From Streptomyces sp. FIT100 (GTDB taxonomy: Bacteria > Actinomycetota > Actinomycetes > Streptomycetales > Streptomycetaceae): 64,000 nt of DNA. Positions within the stretch are counted from its first letter, which is position 1. Every line of letters starts with the position of its first letter. The DNA is taken from positions 1,972,001 through 2,036,000 of the forward strand of contig NZ_CP075715.1 of the NCBI RefSeq assembly GCF_024584805.1. Reading direction: 5' to 3'. This document shows positions 33,659 through 42,946 of this stretch, piece by piece. Under the pieces are notes generated by a model that was not told where the DNA came from, made no database searches, and saw only the letters and a list, made by a program, of their open reading frames with translations. Both the position numbers and the translations under genes were made by a program.

Positions 33659-34282
33659 ATGACCATGCCCGTCGTCCACTCGCTGCGCGATCAGATCCGC
33701 GAGCACATCGTGGAGGGCATCGTCAGTGGCCGCTGGAAGCCGGGCGAGCGGATCGTCGAGCGGCGCATCGCCACGGAGCTGGCCGTGAGCCAGACGCCGG
33801 TGCGGGAGGCGTTGCGCGAGCTGGAGTCGCTGCGGCTGATCGAGTCGGCGCCCAACAAGGGCGTACGGGTACGGAATCTGACGGCCGCCGACCTGGAGGA
33901 GAGCTATCCGGTCCGGGCCGGCCTTGAGCAGATCGCCGCCGAGCTGGCGGCGGAGCGGCTGGCCGCCGACTGCTCGGCGCTGGAGCCGCATGTGGCGGCG
34001 CTGTACGAGGCGGACGCCGCCGCCGACGGAACATCCCAGGTCCGCCACACGGTGGCCTTCCACCGGGAGCTGGTGAAGGCCGCGGGCAACGGGGTGCTGC
34101 TGCACACGTGGGAGGGGCTGGGGATCGAGGTCTTCACGGCGCTGTCGATCCGCTGGCTCGGTACGAAGCAGAAGTCCTACGCGGAGGAGCACGAGGCGCT
34201 GGTGGCGGCCTTCCGCCGCCGGGACCCCCAGATCGGTGCCCTGGTCAAGGCCCACGTCCTCGGCTGCGCGCCTCGCGCGTAG
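33659..34282 (+). CDS. GntR-family (FadR subfamily) transcriptional regulator
   Basis: 207 aa. Winged helix-turn-helix at 8-70 (LRDQIREHIVEGIVSGRWKPGERIVERRIATELAVSQTPVREALRELESLRLIE) and an all-helical FCD-type ligand domain (about 80-200) with histidines (H in RHTVAFHRELV) suited to metal or carboxylate binding. GAAGGAG lies 6 nt before the ATG. Sitting between sucB and aceE, it may respond to a central carboxylate and control these genes; that is inferred from position. Confidence 0.88.
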   Translation: MTMPVVHSLRDQIREHIVEGIVSGRWKPGERIVERRIATELAVSQTPVREALRELESLRLIESAPNKGVRVRNLTAADLEESYPVRAGLEQIAAELAAERLAADCSALEPHVAALYEADAAADGTSQVRHTVAFHRELVKAAGNGVLLHTWEGLGIEVFTALSIRWLGTKQKSYAEEHEALVAAFRRRDPQIGALVKAHVLGCAPRA

Positions 34283-34339
34283 CGCGTCCGGCGGAGGTTG
34301 GCCGGGGTGCGGCGTTCGCCGGTGGGTGGCGGGGTGTGG

Positions 34340-34448
34340 CCCCTCCGGGCTCGACTCCTCGGGATCGGCGGCCTTACCTCTGTTGTGTTGGCGGCCGGTG
34401 CTCGCCGCCAACTCCTGCGGGGCCGACCCTGCACGGCCCCACCCCGAG
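34340..34448. repeat. Intergenic repeat, copy A, in a 635-bp gap
   Basis: 34340-34448 (CCCCTCCGGGCTCGACTCCTCGG ... GCGGGGCCGACCCTGCACGGCCCC) recurs at 42120-42231 with some central divergence. The rest of 34283-34917 holds CCTCCGGCGTTTGAGG (near 34521), related to the 69-bp repeat family at 41.8 kb, several G-rich palindromes, and the aceE promoter. No gene is supported. Confidence 0.7.
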
Positions 34449-34766
34449 GCGTCGATGCCGAGTGCGAGCCGTCGTCACTCGTGGTCCCGTGGCTGGGGCC
34501 GTCGGCCCACGTATTCAGCCCCTCCGGCGTTTGAGGCGCGGGGGTTCGGGGGCAGCGCCACCGAGGAACGGGGGTCTGGGGGCGCAGCCCCAGTTCGGGA
34601 AGGGGCGGGGTGGGGTGAAGGCCCCGCGCAGCGGCCAACCCCCGACCCCGTGCAACACCGCCCGGTGAGGGGCAAGCTCACTCGCCCGGGAACGGGGGCC
34701 TTGTGGGGCGGAGCCCCGCTCAGACGGCACGGCACCGGGTGCACGGATTCGCGGCACCCTGTGCCG

Positions 34767-34832
34767 ACTTTGGCGATCTGGCAAAGTTTTTCGCTCAACA
34801 CTTTGATCGATCATCGATCGTCAGCTTAGAGT
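34767..34832 (+). promoter_or_regulatory. aceE promoter with operator-like palindrome
   Basis: TTGATC (34803-34808) and TAGAGT (34827-34832), 18 bp apart, form a good promoter. The perfect 15-bp palindrome GATCGATCATCGATC (34805-34819) overlaps the -35 and spacer. Upstream, ACTTTG (34767), CAAAGT (34782) and ACTTTG (34800) form two alternating inverted pairs. The AT-rich patch stands out from its surroundings. Repression by a DNA-binding protein is inferred. Confidence 0.6.
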
Positions 34833-34917
34833 CGACGACGGACTCACCAGTCCACGGCCCCGTCCTGCCAGACAAAGGCCCTTTCTCCACCCCCTCCCAC
34901 TCCGGAAGGCGGCGATC

Positions 34918-37611
34918 ATGACCGACCCCGCAGCCAGCAAGCTTCCGCGTCCGAGCGAGCTCGACCAGCTCCCGGACCGTGACGCCGAGGAGACCGCCGA
35001 ATGGGCGGCCTCGCTCGACGCCGTCACGAAGGCTGCCGGCCCGCACCGCGCCGCGTACCTGATGCGGCGGACCCTCCAGCACGCCGAGGGTGTGTCCGGG
35101 CTCGATCTGCCCAAGCTTCTGGAGACGGACTACGTCAACACCATCCCCACCGCCTCCGAGCCCGCCCCGGCCGGTGACGAGGCGATGGAGCAGCGGATCA
35201 CCGCCTGGAACCGGTGGAACGCCGCCGCGATGGTCACCCGCGGCTCCAAGTACGGCGTCGGCGGCCACATCGCCACCTTCGCCTCCGCGGCCTGGCTCTA
35301 CGAGACCGGCTTCAACCACTTCTTCCGCGGCAAGGAGCAGGACGGCTCCGGCGACCAGCTCTACATCCAGGGCCACGCCTCCCCCGGTATCTACGCCCGT
35401 GCCTTCCTCGACGGCCGCCTCACCGAGGCGCACCTGGACAACTTCCGCCAGGAGTCCGGCGGCAACGGCCTGCCGTCGTACCCGCACCCGCGCCGGCTGC
35501 CCTGGCTCTGGGAGTTCCCGACGGTCTCGATGGGCCTCGGCCCGCTCTCGGCGATCTACCAGGCGCGCTTCAACCGCTATCTGACCAACCGCGGCATCAA
35601 GGACGTCTCCGCCTCGCACGTGTGGGCGTTCCTCGGCGACGGCGAGATGGACGAGCCGGAGTCGACCGCGGCGCTCGCCCTCGCGAGCCGCGAGGGCCTG
35701 GACAATCTGACCTTCGTCATCAACTGCAACCTGCAGCGCCTCGACGGCCCGGTCCGCGCCAACTTCAAGATCGTGCAGGAGCTGGAGGCCCAGTTCCGCG
35801 GCGCCGGCTGGAACGTCGTGAAGTCGCTCTGGGGCAACGCCTGGGACGAGCTGATCCAGCTCGACACCACGGGCGCCCTGGTCCGCCGCCTCCGCGAGGT
35901 CCCGGACGCGCAGGTCCAGACGTACCAGACCCGCGACGCCGCCTACATCCGCCAGGACTTCTTCGGCGCCGACCCCGCCCTCGTCGAGATGGCGAAGCTG
36001 CTCTCCGACGACAAGATCCTGGAGTGCTTCCACCTGTCCCGCGGTGGCCACGAGCCGCGCAAGGTGTACGCCGCGTACAAGGCAGCCCTGGAGTTCAAGG
36101 GCGCCCCGACGGTGATCCTGGCCCAGACGGTCAAGGGCTTCACGCTCGGCGAGGGCTTCGCGTCCAAGAACGCCAACCACCAGATGAAGAAGCTGACGGT
36201 GGACGAGTTCAAGGCGATGCGCGACCTGCTCGGTCTGCCGATCGCCGACTCGGCCTTCGCCGACGGCCAGGTGCCCTACGGCCACCCGGGTGCGGACTCC
36301 CCCGAGGTCCGCTACCTCCAGGAGCGCCGCGCGGCCCTCGGCGGCCCCGCCCCGGCCCGCCGGATGCACGCGGTCGCCCCGCTGCCCGCGCCCGCCGAGA
36401 AGGCGTTCGCCGCCTTCGACAAGGGCTCCGGCAGCCAGTCGGTCGCGACGACGATGGCGTTCGTCCGGCTGATGAAGGACCTGATCCGCGACAAGGAGAC
36501 CGGCAGGCGCTGGGTCCCGATCGTCCCGGACGAGGCCCGCACCTTCGGCATGGAGAGCCTCTTCCCCTCGCTCGGCATCTACTCGCCGAAGGGCCAGACG
36601 TACGAGCCGGTCGACCGCGACCAGCTGATGTACTACCGCGAGGCCAAGGACGGCCAGATCCTCAACGAGGGCATCACCGAGGCCGGTTCGATGGCCGACT
36701 TCATCGCCGCGGCGTCGTCCTACGCGACGCACGGCGAGACGATGATCCCGTTCTACATCTTCTACTCGATGTTCGGCTGGCAGCGGACCGCCGACCAGAT
36801 GTGGCAGCTCGCCGACCAGCTCGGCAAGGGCTTCCTCGTCGGCGCCACGGCCGGCCGTACGACCCTGACCGGTGAGGGCCTCCAGCACGCCGACGGGCAC
36901 TCTCCGGTGATCGCGGCGACGAACCCGGCGGCGCTGACGTACGACCCGGCCTTCGCGTACGAGGTCGCGGCGATCGTCAAGGACGGTCTGCGCCGTATGT
37001 ACGGCGAGGCCCGTCCGGACGAGGACCCGGACGTCTTCTACTACCTCACCGTCTACAACGAGCCGATGCCGCAGCCCGCGAAGCCGGAGGGCGTCGACGA
37101 GGGCATCGTCCGCGGTCTCTACCGCTTCAAGCGGGGCGAGGGCGCTGCGGGCGACCCGCGCATCCAGCTGCTCGCCTCGGGTACGGCGATCCACTGGGCG
37201 CTGGAGGCGCAGCAGCTGCTGGCCGCCGAGTGGGGCGTCACGGCCGACGTGTGGTCCGCGACCTCCTGGACCGAGCTGCGGCGCGACGCCCTGGAGGCCG
37301 ACGAGGCGCTCCTGCGCGGCGAGTCCCGGGTGCCGTACGTACGCCAGGCGCTGGAGGGCGCCGAGGGCCCGGTGCTCGCGGTCAGCGACTACATGCGCCA
37401 GGTGCCGGACCAGATCGCCCAGTGGGTGGAGCAGGACTGGTCCTCGCTCGGTGCGGACGGCTTCGGCCTGTCGGACACCCGTGAGGCGGCCCGCCGCCAC
37501 TTCGGCGTCGACGCCCGGTCGATCGTGGTCGCCGCCCTGGCCCAGCTCGCCCGCCGCGGCGAGGTCCCGGCCTCCGCGGTGAAGGACGCCCGCGAGCGCT
37601 ACGGTCTCTGA
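34918..37611 (+). CDS. aceE: Pyruvate dehydrogenase E1 (homodimeric)
   Basis: 897 aa, the usual length of homodimeric AceE. Thiamine-diphosphate site [11 protein letters not shown]...[18 protein letters not shown] (GDG...NN-type motif), with the earlier HISSASP-type region seen as [21 protein letters not shown]-terminal domains include [14 protein letters not shown] and [12 protein letters not shown]. Decarboxylates pyruvate and acetylates the lipoyl arm of E2. ATG with GGAAGG upstream and an mRNA leader of about 80 nt. Confidence 0.96.
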   Translation: MTDPAASKLPRPSELDQLPDRDAEETAEWAASLDAVTKAAGPHRAAYLMRRTLQHAEGVSGLDLPKLLETDYVNTIPTASEPAPAGDEAMEQRITAWNRWNAAAMVTRGSKYGVGGHIATFASAAWLYETGFNHFFRGKEQDGSGDQLYIQGHASPGIYARAFLDGRLTEAHLDNFRQESGGNGLPSYPHPRRLPWLWEFPTVSMGLGPLSAIYQARFNRYLTNRGIKDVSASHVWAFLGDGEMDEPESTAALALASREGLDNLTFVINCNLQRLDGPVRANFKIVQELEAQFRGAGWNVVKSLWGNAWDELIQLDTTGALVRRLREVPDAQVQTYQTRDAAYIRQDFFGADPALVEMAKLLSDDKILECFHLSRGGHEPRKVYAAYKAALEFKGAPTVILAQTVKGFTLGEGFASKNANHQMKKLTVDEFKAMRDLLGLPIADSAFADGQVPYGHPGADSPEVRYLQERRAALGGPAPARRMHAVAPLPAPAEKAFAAFDKGSGSQSVATTMAFVRLMKDLIRDKETGRRWVPIVPDEARTFGMESLFPSLGIYSPKGQTYEPVDRDQLMYYREAKDGQILNEGITEAGSMADFIAAASSYATHGETMIPFYIFYSMFGWQRTADQMWQLADQLGKGFLVGATAGRTTLTGEGLQHADGHSPVIAATNPAALTYDPAFAYEVAAIVKDGLRRMYGEARPDEDPDVFYYLTVYNEPMPQPAKPEGVDEGIVRGLYRFKRGEGAAGDPRIQLLASGTAIHWALEAQQLLAAEWGVTADVWSATSWTELRRDALEADEALLRGESRVPYVRQALEGAEGPVLAVSDYMRQVPDQIAQWVEQDWSSLGADGFGLSDTREAARRHFGVDARSIVVAALAQLARRGEVPASAVKDARERYGL

Positions 37612-37619
37612 CCGAGGCC

Positions 37620-37654
37620 GCCGGAGGGGGCTCCGATCCGGAGCCCCCTCCGGC
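37620..37654 (+). terminator. aceE terminator
   Basis: GCCGGAGGGGGCTCCG (37620-37635) pairs perfectly with 37639-37654 (16-bp stem, 3-nt loop), 9 bp after the stop. Confidence 0.8.
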
Positions 37655-37718
37655 ATGTCCGGGGGACACGGAGTCGGACGGGCCGCGCGGGGGCGCACGG
37701 GGTGCGCTCCCCGGGACA

Positions 37719-38696
37719 ATGGCCCGCATGCGCGCTGCCCGGCTCATCAAGATGGTTCTGCTCCTCCAGTCACGGCCTTCGATGACCGCAGCCGAGCTCG
37801 CCCAGGAGCTCGAGGTCTCCGAGCGGACCATCACCCGGGACGCGCTCGCGCTGTCGGAGGCGGGCGTTCCGGTGTATGCGGACCGTGGGCGGGCCGGTGG
37901 GTACCGGCTGGTCGGCGGGTACCGGACCCGGCTGACCGGGCTGGCGAGGACCGAGGCGGAGGCGCTGTTCCTGTCCGGGCTGCCGCGCGCGCTGCGCGAA
38001 ATGGGCCTGGAGGACGCCGCGTCGGCCGCGCGGCTCAAGGTGTCCGCCGCCCTGCTCCCGTCGCTGAAGGACGCCTCGCGGTCGGCGGCGCAGCGGTTCC
38101 ATCTGGACGCCCCCGGCTGGTACCAGGAACCGGAGGCGCCCGCGCTCCTTCCCGCGGTCGCGGAGGCGGTGTGGGACGACCGGGTGGTCGCCGCGCGCTA
38201 CCGGGACGCCGAGCGGGAGCTGGAGCCGTACGGGCTCGTCCTGAAGGCCGGGGTCTGGTATCTGTGCGCACGCGCCGATCGCAGGTCGTTCCGGGTCTAC
38301 CGGATCGACCGGTTCGGCGCCGTCGCCCTCACCGACGAGCGCTTCGAGCGGGACGAGACCTTCGATCTGCCCGCCTTCTGGGAGGCGCGCGCCGCGCAGT
38401 TCGCCCGCTCGATCCTGCGCGCCGAGATCGTCGTACGGCTCTCCCCGGACGGCGCCGCCCGGCTCCCGTACGTCACCGACCGCGCCGCGGCCCGCGAGGC
38501 GCTGAAGTCCGCGGGCCCGCCGGACCGGCGCGGCCGGGTGACGCTCACGCTGCCGGTCGAGTCGGAGGAGGTGGCGTTCGATCAGCTCTTCGGTCTCGGA
38601 GCCGGGTTGGAGGTGCTGGAGCCCGCCGGCCTCCGCGCCCGCTTCGCGGAGGCCGCCGCCCGTATGCACGGCGTGTACGGGGAGGCTCAGCGGTAG
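37719..38696 (+). CDS. WYL-domain (YafY-type) transcriptional regulator
   Basis: 325 aa. DeoR-like helix-turn-helix at 5-60 (ARLIKMVLLLQSRPSMTAAELAQELEVSERTITRDALALSEAGVPVYADRG). Middle WYL domain (VVAARYRDAERELEPYGLVLKAGVWYLCARADRRSFRVYRIDRF, about 165-210) thought to sense nucleotides or DNA ends, and a C-terminal extension. Target unknown. It converges on, and overlaps by 10 bp, the SDR gene. Confidence 0.85.
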   Translation: MARMRAARLIKMVLLLQSRPSMTAAELAQELEVSERTITRDALALSEAGVPVYADRGRAGGYRLVGGYRTRLTGLARTEAEALFLSGLPRALREMGLEDAASAARLKVSAALLPSLKDASRSAAQRFHLDAPGWYQEPEAPALLPAVAEAVWDDRVVAARYRDAERELEPYGLVLKAGVWYLCARADRRSFRVYRIDRFGAVALTDERFERDETFDLPAFWEARAAQFARSILRAEIVVRLSPDGAARLPYVTDRAAAREALKSAGPPDRRGRVTLTLPVESEEVAFDQLFGLGAGLEVLEPAGLRARFAEAAARMHGVYGEAQR

Positions 38697-39607
38697 GCGT
38701 CCGCCGGCGCGTCCTTGCCGCCGTACTCGACCTCCTCGAAGTACGCCCAGGCGTCCGGCCTGCTGCCGTCCACGTCGGTGAAGCCGTACGCCCTGGCGAG
38801 CTGTCCGCTGGAGAGCGACTGCCCGTTCCACCGCGCCCGCTCCGGGTCGGCGGCGACGGCGGCGACGGCCCGGCCCACGTACACGGGTGATTCGGAGATG
38901 GCGAAGTGCGGCCGCTCGGCGACCGCGTCCCGCCAGTTGTCCTCCCGTACGCCGAAGGCGTCCAGCATCTGCTCGGAGCGTAGGTAGCCGGGGGTGACGC
39001 AGACCGCGGTGCAGCCGGTGTCCTTCAGGTCCTCGCCGAGTGTGAAGGCCATCCGGATCGGGGCGTTCTTGGCGAGGTCGTAGTAGAAGTTCTCGCGGAA
39101 GCGCCGGTTGGACGCGGCCGTGCCGTCGGTGACCTCGACGACGAGGCCGCCGGGGTTGCGGACCAGCAGCGGCAGGGCGCAGCTGCTGGTGATGACGTGG
39201 CTGCGGACGCCGAGTTCCAGCATGCGCAGTCCGTCCGCCAGGTCGGTGTCCCACATCCTGGTGTTCCAGACGAGGAGGTGGTTGCCGCCCCAGACGTCGT
39301 TGACGAGGATGTCGAGCCGCCCGTGGTCGCGGTCGATCCGGGCGACCAGCGAGCGCACCTGCCCCACGTCCAGATGGTCGGCCGGCACGGCGATGCCCGT
39401 GCCGCCGGCTTCGGTGACGAGCTGCGCCGTCTCCTCGATCGTCTCCGTCGCCCTCCCGACCTCGCTGGTGTGTTCCTTCGTCGTACGCCCGGTCACATAG
39501 ACCGTCGCGCCCGCCGCGCCCAGTTGGACGGCGATGGCGCGGCCCGCGCCCCGTGTCGCGCCCGCGACCAGCGCGATCTTCCCCTGCAGTGCCGTGTCGG
39601 TCGTCAT
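38687..39607 (-). CDS. Short-chain dehydrogenase/reductase
   Basis: 306 aa. Rossmann motif ALVAGATRGAGRAIAVQLGAAG (TGxxxGxG-type), LVNDVWGG, and the catalytic YYDLAKNAP (YxxxK) preceded by a Ser-rich stretch. A C-terminal part of about 60 residues (QSLSSGQLARAYGFTDVDGSRPD) is typical of an SDR subgroup of unknown substrate. The ATG at 39607 gives the conserved N-terminus (MTTDTALQGKIALV). Confidence 0.85.
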   Translation of the reverse strand: MTTDTALQGKIALVAGATRGAGRAIAVQLGAAGATVYVTGRTTKEHTSEVGRATETIEETAQLVTEAGGTGIAVPADHLDVGQVRSLVARIDRDHGRLDILVNDVWGGNHLLVWNTRMWDTDLADGLRMLELGVRSHVITSSCALPLLVRNPGGLVVEVTDGTAASNRRFRENFYYDLAKNAPIRMAFTLGEDLKDTGCTAVCVTPGYLRSEQMLDAFGVREDNWRDAVAERPHFAISESPVYVGRAVAAVAADPERARWNGQSLSSGQLARAYGFTDVDGSRPDAWAYFEEVEYGGKDAPADAYR

Positions 39608-39717
39608 GGTGCGAGAGTCGCACGCAAATGCGACACCCTCTGTCCACATTTCCGAAAGGCAGCATTTCGGCGGCTCCACGTGCGCCGCCCTGCGCAAACC
39701 CCGATGCTTGTGCCGTG

Positions 39718-40236
39718 ATGGACGAGACGGAGTTCTGGGAGATCATCGACAGCACTCGCGAGGCCGCCGAGGGCGACCCCGAGGACCATGCCGACCTGCT
39801 CGTCGAACGGCTGCTGCAACTCGATCCCGATTCCGTCCTGGACTTCGCCCGGCACTTCGAGGCGCGCTACAACCGCGCGTACCGCTGGGACCTGTGGGGC
39901 GCGGCGGCGGTCCTGCTCGGCGGCGCGAGCGACGACGCCTTCGACTACTTCCGCTGCTGGCTCATCGGCCAGGGGCGGGAGGTCTTCGAGGGCGCGGTGC
40001 ACGACCCCGATTCGCTCGCCGACCTCCTCGACGACTTCGACGAGGAGATAGACGGGGACGGGGAGGAGCTGGGGTACGCGGCGGACGAGGCGTACGAGCA
40101 GCTCACCGGAGCGGTCGCACCCGATCTGGGGATTCCCCCGCAGACGGCGGAGCCGGAGGGCACACCGTTCGACTTCGACGACGACCGGGCGCTGGCCGAG
40201 CGCTTCCCGGCGCTGTGGGAGCGCTTCGGGATGTAG
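39718..40236 (+). CDS. DUF4240 domain protein
   Basis: 172 aa acidic protein, MDETEFWEIIDSTREAA..., with the family's aromatic core (RYNRAYRWDLWGAAAVLLGGASDDAFDYFRCWLIGQGREVFEGAV). Function unknown. The ATG at 39718 or the adjacent GTG at 39715 could start it. It lies divergent from the SDR gene. Confidence 0.8.
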   Translation: MDETEFWEIIDSTREAAEGDPEDHADLLVERLLQLDPDSVLDFARHFEARYNRAYRWDLWGAAAVLLGGASDDAFDYFRCWLIGQGREVFEGAVHDPDSLADLLDDFDEEIDGDGEELGYAADEAYEQLTGAVAPDLGIPPQTAEPEGTPFDFDDDRALAERFPALWERFGM

Positions 40237-40261
40237 GCCGTGCCGGGGTGCCGTGCCGCGG

Positions 40262-40780
40262 TCAGAGGGAACGGCCCATCAGGACGTCGTCGACGTACCT
40301 CCCGGCGAGGAAGAGCTCGCCGGGCAGGACGCCCTCGACGACGTACCCCTCCGACTCGTACAGCCGTCTGGCGGGCGTGTTGTGGCCGAGCACCCGCAGG
40401 GTGATGCGGACCGCGCCCTGCCGCCGTGCCTCGTCGGCCGCGGCCCGCAGCAGCGCCCGTCCCACGCCGCGGCCGCGGGCCCAGTCGGCCACGCTGATGC
40501 CCTGGATCTGGCGGACGTGCTGGTTGCAGGCGAGCGAGGAGGGGGGAACGACGCGGACGTACCCGGCGACCCCGAGCTCGCCGTCCCCCTTGTCCGCCTC
40601 CGCGACCAGATAGCCCTCGGGCGGGTGGTTCCCGTCGAAGAACGGCCTGTACGGAGGCATCGGGCGGGGCTGTACGGAGTGCAGCGTGGACCAGGTCGCC
40701 CGGTCCAGCTCCCCGAGCGGGGCGTCGTCGCAGGCGCGGGCCGGACGTATCGCAGCGGGCGGCGTGCCGGGGTCGGTCAT
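40262..40780 (-). CDS. GNAT-family N-acetyltransferase
   Basis: 172 aa. Acetyl-CoA-binding motif A is IQGISVADWARGRGVGRALLRAAADEARRQGAVRITLRVLGHNTPARRLYESEGYVVEGVLPGE, the standard GNAT core. Substrate unknown. The start is the ATG at 40780; a GTG three codons upstream is also possible. It is 35 bp from the divergent epimerase gene, so the promoters overlap. Confidence 0.87.
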   Translation of the reverse strand: MTDPGTPPAAIRPARACDDAPLGELDRATWSTLHSVQPRPMPPYRPFFDGNHPPEGYLVAEADKGDGELGVAGYVRVVPPSSLACNQHVRQIQGISVADWARGRGVGRALLRAAADEARRQGAVRITLRVLGHNTPARRLYESEGYVVEGVLPGELFLAGRYVDDVLMGRSL

Positions 40781-40815
40781 GACGGCCACTGTGCCATGGG
40801 GGCAGGATGTGACGC

Positions 40816-41736
40816 ATGCGCATTGCGGTCACGGGCTCCAGCGGGCTCATCGGTACGGCACTTGTCCGATCGCTGACGGCCGGGGGCACCTCCCGGGCCG
40901 AAGGCTCCGAGGAACGGCACGAGGTGGTGCGGCTCGTGCGGCGGGCCGCGCGCGGGGCGGACGAGGTGGAGTGGGACCCGGCCCGGCAGTACGTCGACGC
41001 GGCCGGCCTCGACGGCTGCGACGCCGTCGTCCACCTGGCGGGCGCGGGCGTCGGCGACCACCGGTGGACGGAGGCGTACAAGAAGGAGCTCCGCGACAGC
41101 CGGGTCCTCGGCACGGCCGCGATCGCGGAGGCCGTGGCCTCACTGGAGACCCCGCCGCGGGTGCTGGTCTGCGGGACCGCGGTCGGCTACTACGGCGACA
41201 CGGGCGACCGGGCCGTCGACGAGAGCGCCCCGCCGGGCGCGGGCTTCCTCGCGTCGCTCTGCGAGGAGTGGGAGGCCGCGGCGGCCCCCGCCGAGGAGGC
41301 GGGCATCCGGGTCGCCTTCGCCCGCACCGGGCTGGTGGTCGCGCGCGAGGGCGGGGCGTGGGGGCGGCTCTTCCCCATCTTCCGGGCGGGGCTGGGCGGG
41401 CGGCTCGGCAACGGCCGCCAGTACTGGAGCTACATCTCCCTGCACGACGAGGTCGCGGCACTGCGCCACATCGTCGACACGGCGGAGCTGTCGGGCCCGG
41501 TCAATCTGACGGCGCCGACACCGCTGACGAACCGTGAGGTCACGGAGGCGATGGGCCGCGTGCTGCGACGCCCGACGCCGTTCACGGTGCCGCGGTTCGC
41601 GCTGCGGGTGGCGCTGGGGGAATTCGCGGAGGACGTGCTGGGCAGCCAGCGGGTGCTGCCCAAGAAGCTCCTCGACTCGGACTTCACCTTCGCCCACCCC
41701 TCGATCGACGCGGCGATCCGCGCGGCGATGGGCTGA
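40816..41736 (+). CDS. TIGR01777 / DUF1731 NAD-dependent epimerase-like protein
   Basis: 306 aa. N-terminal Rossmann motif RIAVTGSSGLIGTALVRSL, then AVVHLAGAGVGDHRWTEAYKKELRDSRVLGT, VGYYGDTGD, and the C-terminal DUF1731 segment VLGSQRVLPKKLLDSDFTFAHPSIDAAI. Relatives were named SulA-like in some annotations; the substrate is unknown. After SLTAGG there is an insertion of about 11 residues (TSRAEGSEER) before HEVVRLVRR that the family lacks. It corresponds to a dispersed repeat in the DNA. Confidence 0.9.
   Translation: MRIAVTGSSGLIGTALVRSLTAGGTSRAEGSEERHEVVRLVRRAARGADEVEWDPARQYVDAAGLDGCDAVVHLAGAGVGDHRWTEAYKKELRDSRVLGTAAIAEAVASLETPPRVLVCGTAVGYYGDTGDRAVDESAPPGAGFLASLCEEWEAAAAPAEEAGIRVAFARTGLVVAREGGAWGRLFPIFRAGLGGRLGNGRQYWSYISLHDEVAALRHIVDTAELSGPVNLTAPTPLTNREVTEAMGRVLRRPTPFTVPRFALRVALGEFAEDVLGSQRVLPKKLLDSDFTFAHPSIDAAIRAAMG
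40882..40904 (+). repeat. Short dispersed repeat inside a coding sequence
   Basis: GGGGGCACCTCCCGGGCCGAAGG-like sequence, nearly identical to the intergenic GGGGGCACCTCCCGTGCCCGAAGG at about 4680 and related to 4712 and 48984. Here it is read in frame as GGTSRAEG. Confidence 0.6.
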
Positions 41737-41763
41737 CGCGGCGCGGGGTGCGGTGTTGCCGTA

Positions 41764-42092
41764 TGCCGGGTGGGCACCCGGGGTTCTTGTCCTCAAACGC
41801 CGGACAGGCTGGGGGTGCGCGGCGTCGCCCAGCGCCGGGTCAGCACCCAGGGCTCTTGTCCTCAAACGCCGGACAGGCTGGGGGTGCGCGGCGTCGCCCA
41901 GCGCCGGGTCAGCACCCGCGGCTCTTGTCCTCAAACGCCGGACAGGCTGGGGGTGCGCGGCGTCGCCCAGCGCCGGGTCAGCACCCGGGGTCCTTGTCCT
42001 CAAACGCCGGACAGGCTGGGGGTGCGCGGCGTCGCCCAGCGCCGGGTCAGCACCCGGGGTCCTTGTCCTCAAACGCCGGACGGGCTGGGGGT
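41764..42092. repeat. 69-bp tandem repeat, nearly five copies
   Basis: TTGTCCTCAAACGCCGG begins at 41787, 41856, 41925, 41994 and 42063, an exact 69-bp period. Units differ at only a few positions. The array starts about 28 bp after the epimerase stop. The period is a multiple of three and all plus frames stay open, but composition and inverted copies elsewhere argue against coding. It lies at the start of a 1210-bp gene-free tract (41737-42946). Confidence 0.92.
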
Positions 42093-42119
42093 GTGTCCGG
42101 TGGGTGGTCCGGGGCGGGG

Positions 42120-42231
42120 CCCCTCCGGGCTCGACTCCTCGGAGGCGGCGGCCTACAGGTTTTGTCGGGTTGCGAACCCGGTGCCTGCCGCCACCTCCTG
42201 CGGGGCCGACCCTGCACGGCCCCGCCCCGAG
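42120..42231. repeat. Intergenic repeat, copy B
   Basis: Second copy of the 34340-34448 sequence. The outer blocks (CCCCTCCGGGCTCGACTCCTCGG and CTCCTGCGGGGCCGACCCTGCACGG) are conserved and the middle differs. Confidence 0.7.
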
Positions 42232-42302
42232 GTCGCCCGCCGGGCGCGGGTGAGTGGGTGGGTGTCGCACCCGCGGGTCGTTCGCCGCGTGCGGGCCGGT
42301 GG

Positions 42303-42382
42303 GCGGTTTGTGCCCACCTGTCCCTCCCCCTAGGACTTCGTCCTGGGGGGGACCCCCAGCGGGACGACTGCCCACAAACCGC
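42303..42382. repeat. Inverted repeat in the gene-free tract
   Basis: GCGGTTTGTG (42303-42312) and CACAAACCGC (42373-42382) are perfect inverted 10-mers enclosing 60 bp, which itself contains CCTAGGACTTCGTCCTGG, a smaller hairpin. Confidence 0.55.
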
Positions 42383-42677
42383 GAGGTGGCCACCTGGTTC
42401 GTGGGCAGGCATTCCGCAGGGCGGAACGGGTGGGCACAACCCGACCGCCGGGGTCGGCCACCACCGGTGACCTGACCCGGGGGGCGCGGAGGGGTCGGGT
42501 TCGGGACACTCAAGCGTGATTTGTGGCACGCAACACGCACGGCACCTACACAACCCCGGGCGGCGTGCCGTACGGGGGTCCGGGGGTGTCCCCCGGAAAA
42601 GCACAGCATGCCGTCCCGAACACGAGCCCCGCAGCGCCACCCGGACGGCAACCACCCGCCACCGGGCAACCCCAACA

Positions 42678-42783
42678 CACCCAGCCCGTCCGGCGCCTGA
42701 GGACAGAAAACACCGGGTGCCAACCCGACACCGGGTGACACCGACACCCCAGCCCGTCCGGCGCTTGAGGACAAAAACACCGC
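42678..42783. repeat. Two inverted copies of the 69-bp repeat core
   Basis: CAGCCCGTCCGGCGC...TGAGGACA occurs at 42682 and 42750, 68 bp apart, as the reverse complement of the core of the 41764-42092 array. Opposed arrays therefore flank 42093-42677. The rest of the tract up to 42946 holds the promoter of the FAD oxidoreductase gene; no gene is supported in it. Confidence 0.8.
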
Positions 42784-42946
42784 GCAGGGCGCACACGCGT
42801 GCGACCCCGTGCCCCCGCGCGACCACCCGTCCCCCTGGCGGGGCGCAACCCGCAGGGTTTCTACTCTCCACCCGGACTTCCGCATTGTGCCGGTCCGTTG
42901 GGGGAAAGAGGCCCACACCGGCCGCGCCGACCTCGGGGAGGGGCAC

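Noticed and set aside
41764..42092. CRISPR array
   Set aside because: The whole 69-bp unit is repeated, with no unique spacers, and no cas genes are present.
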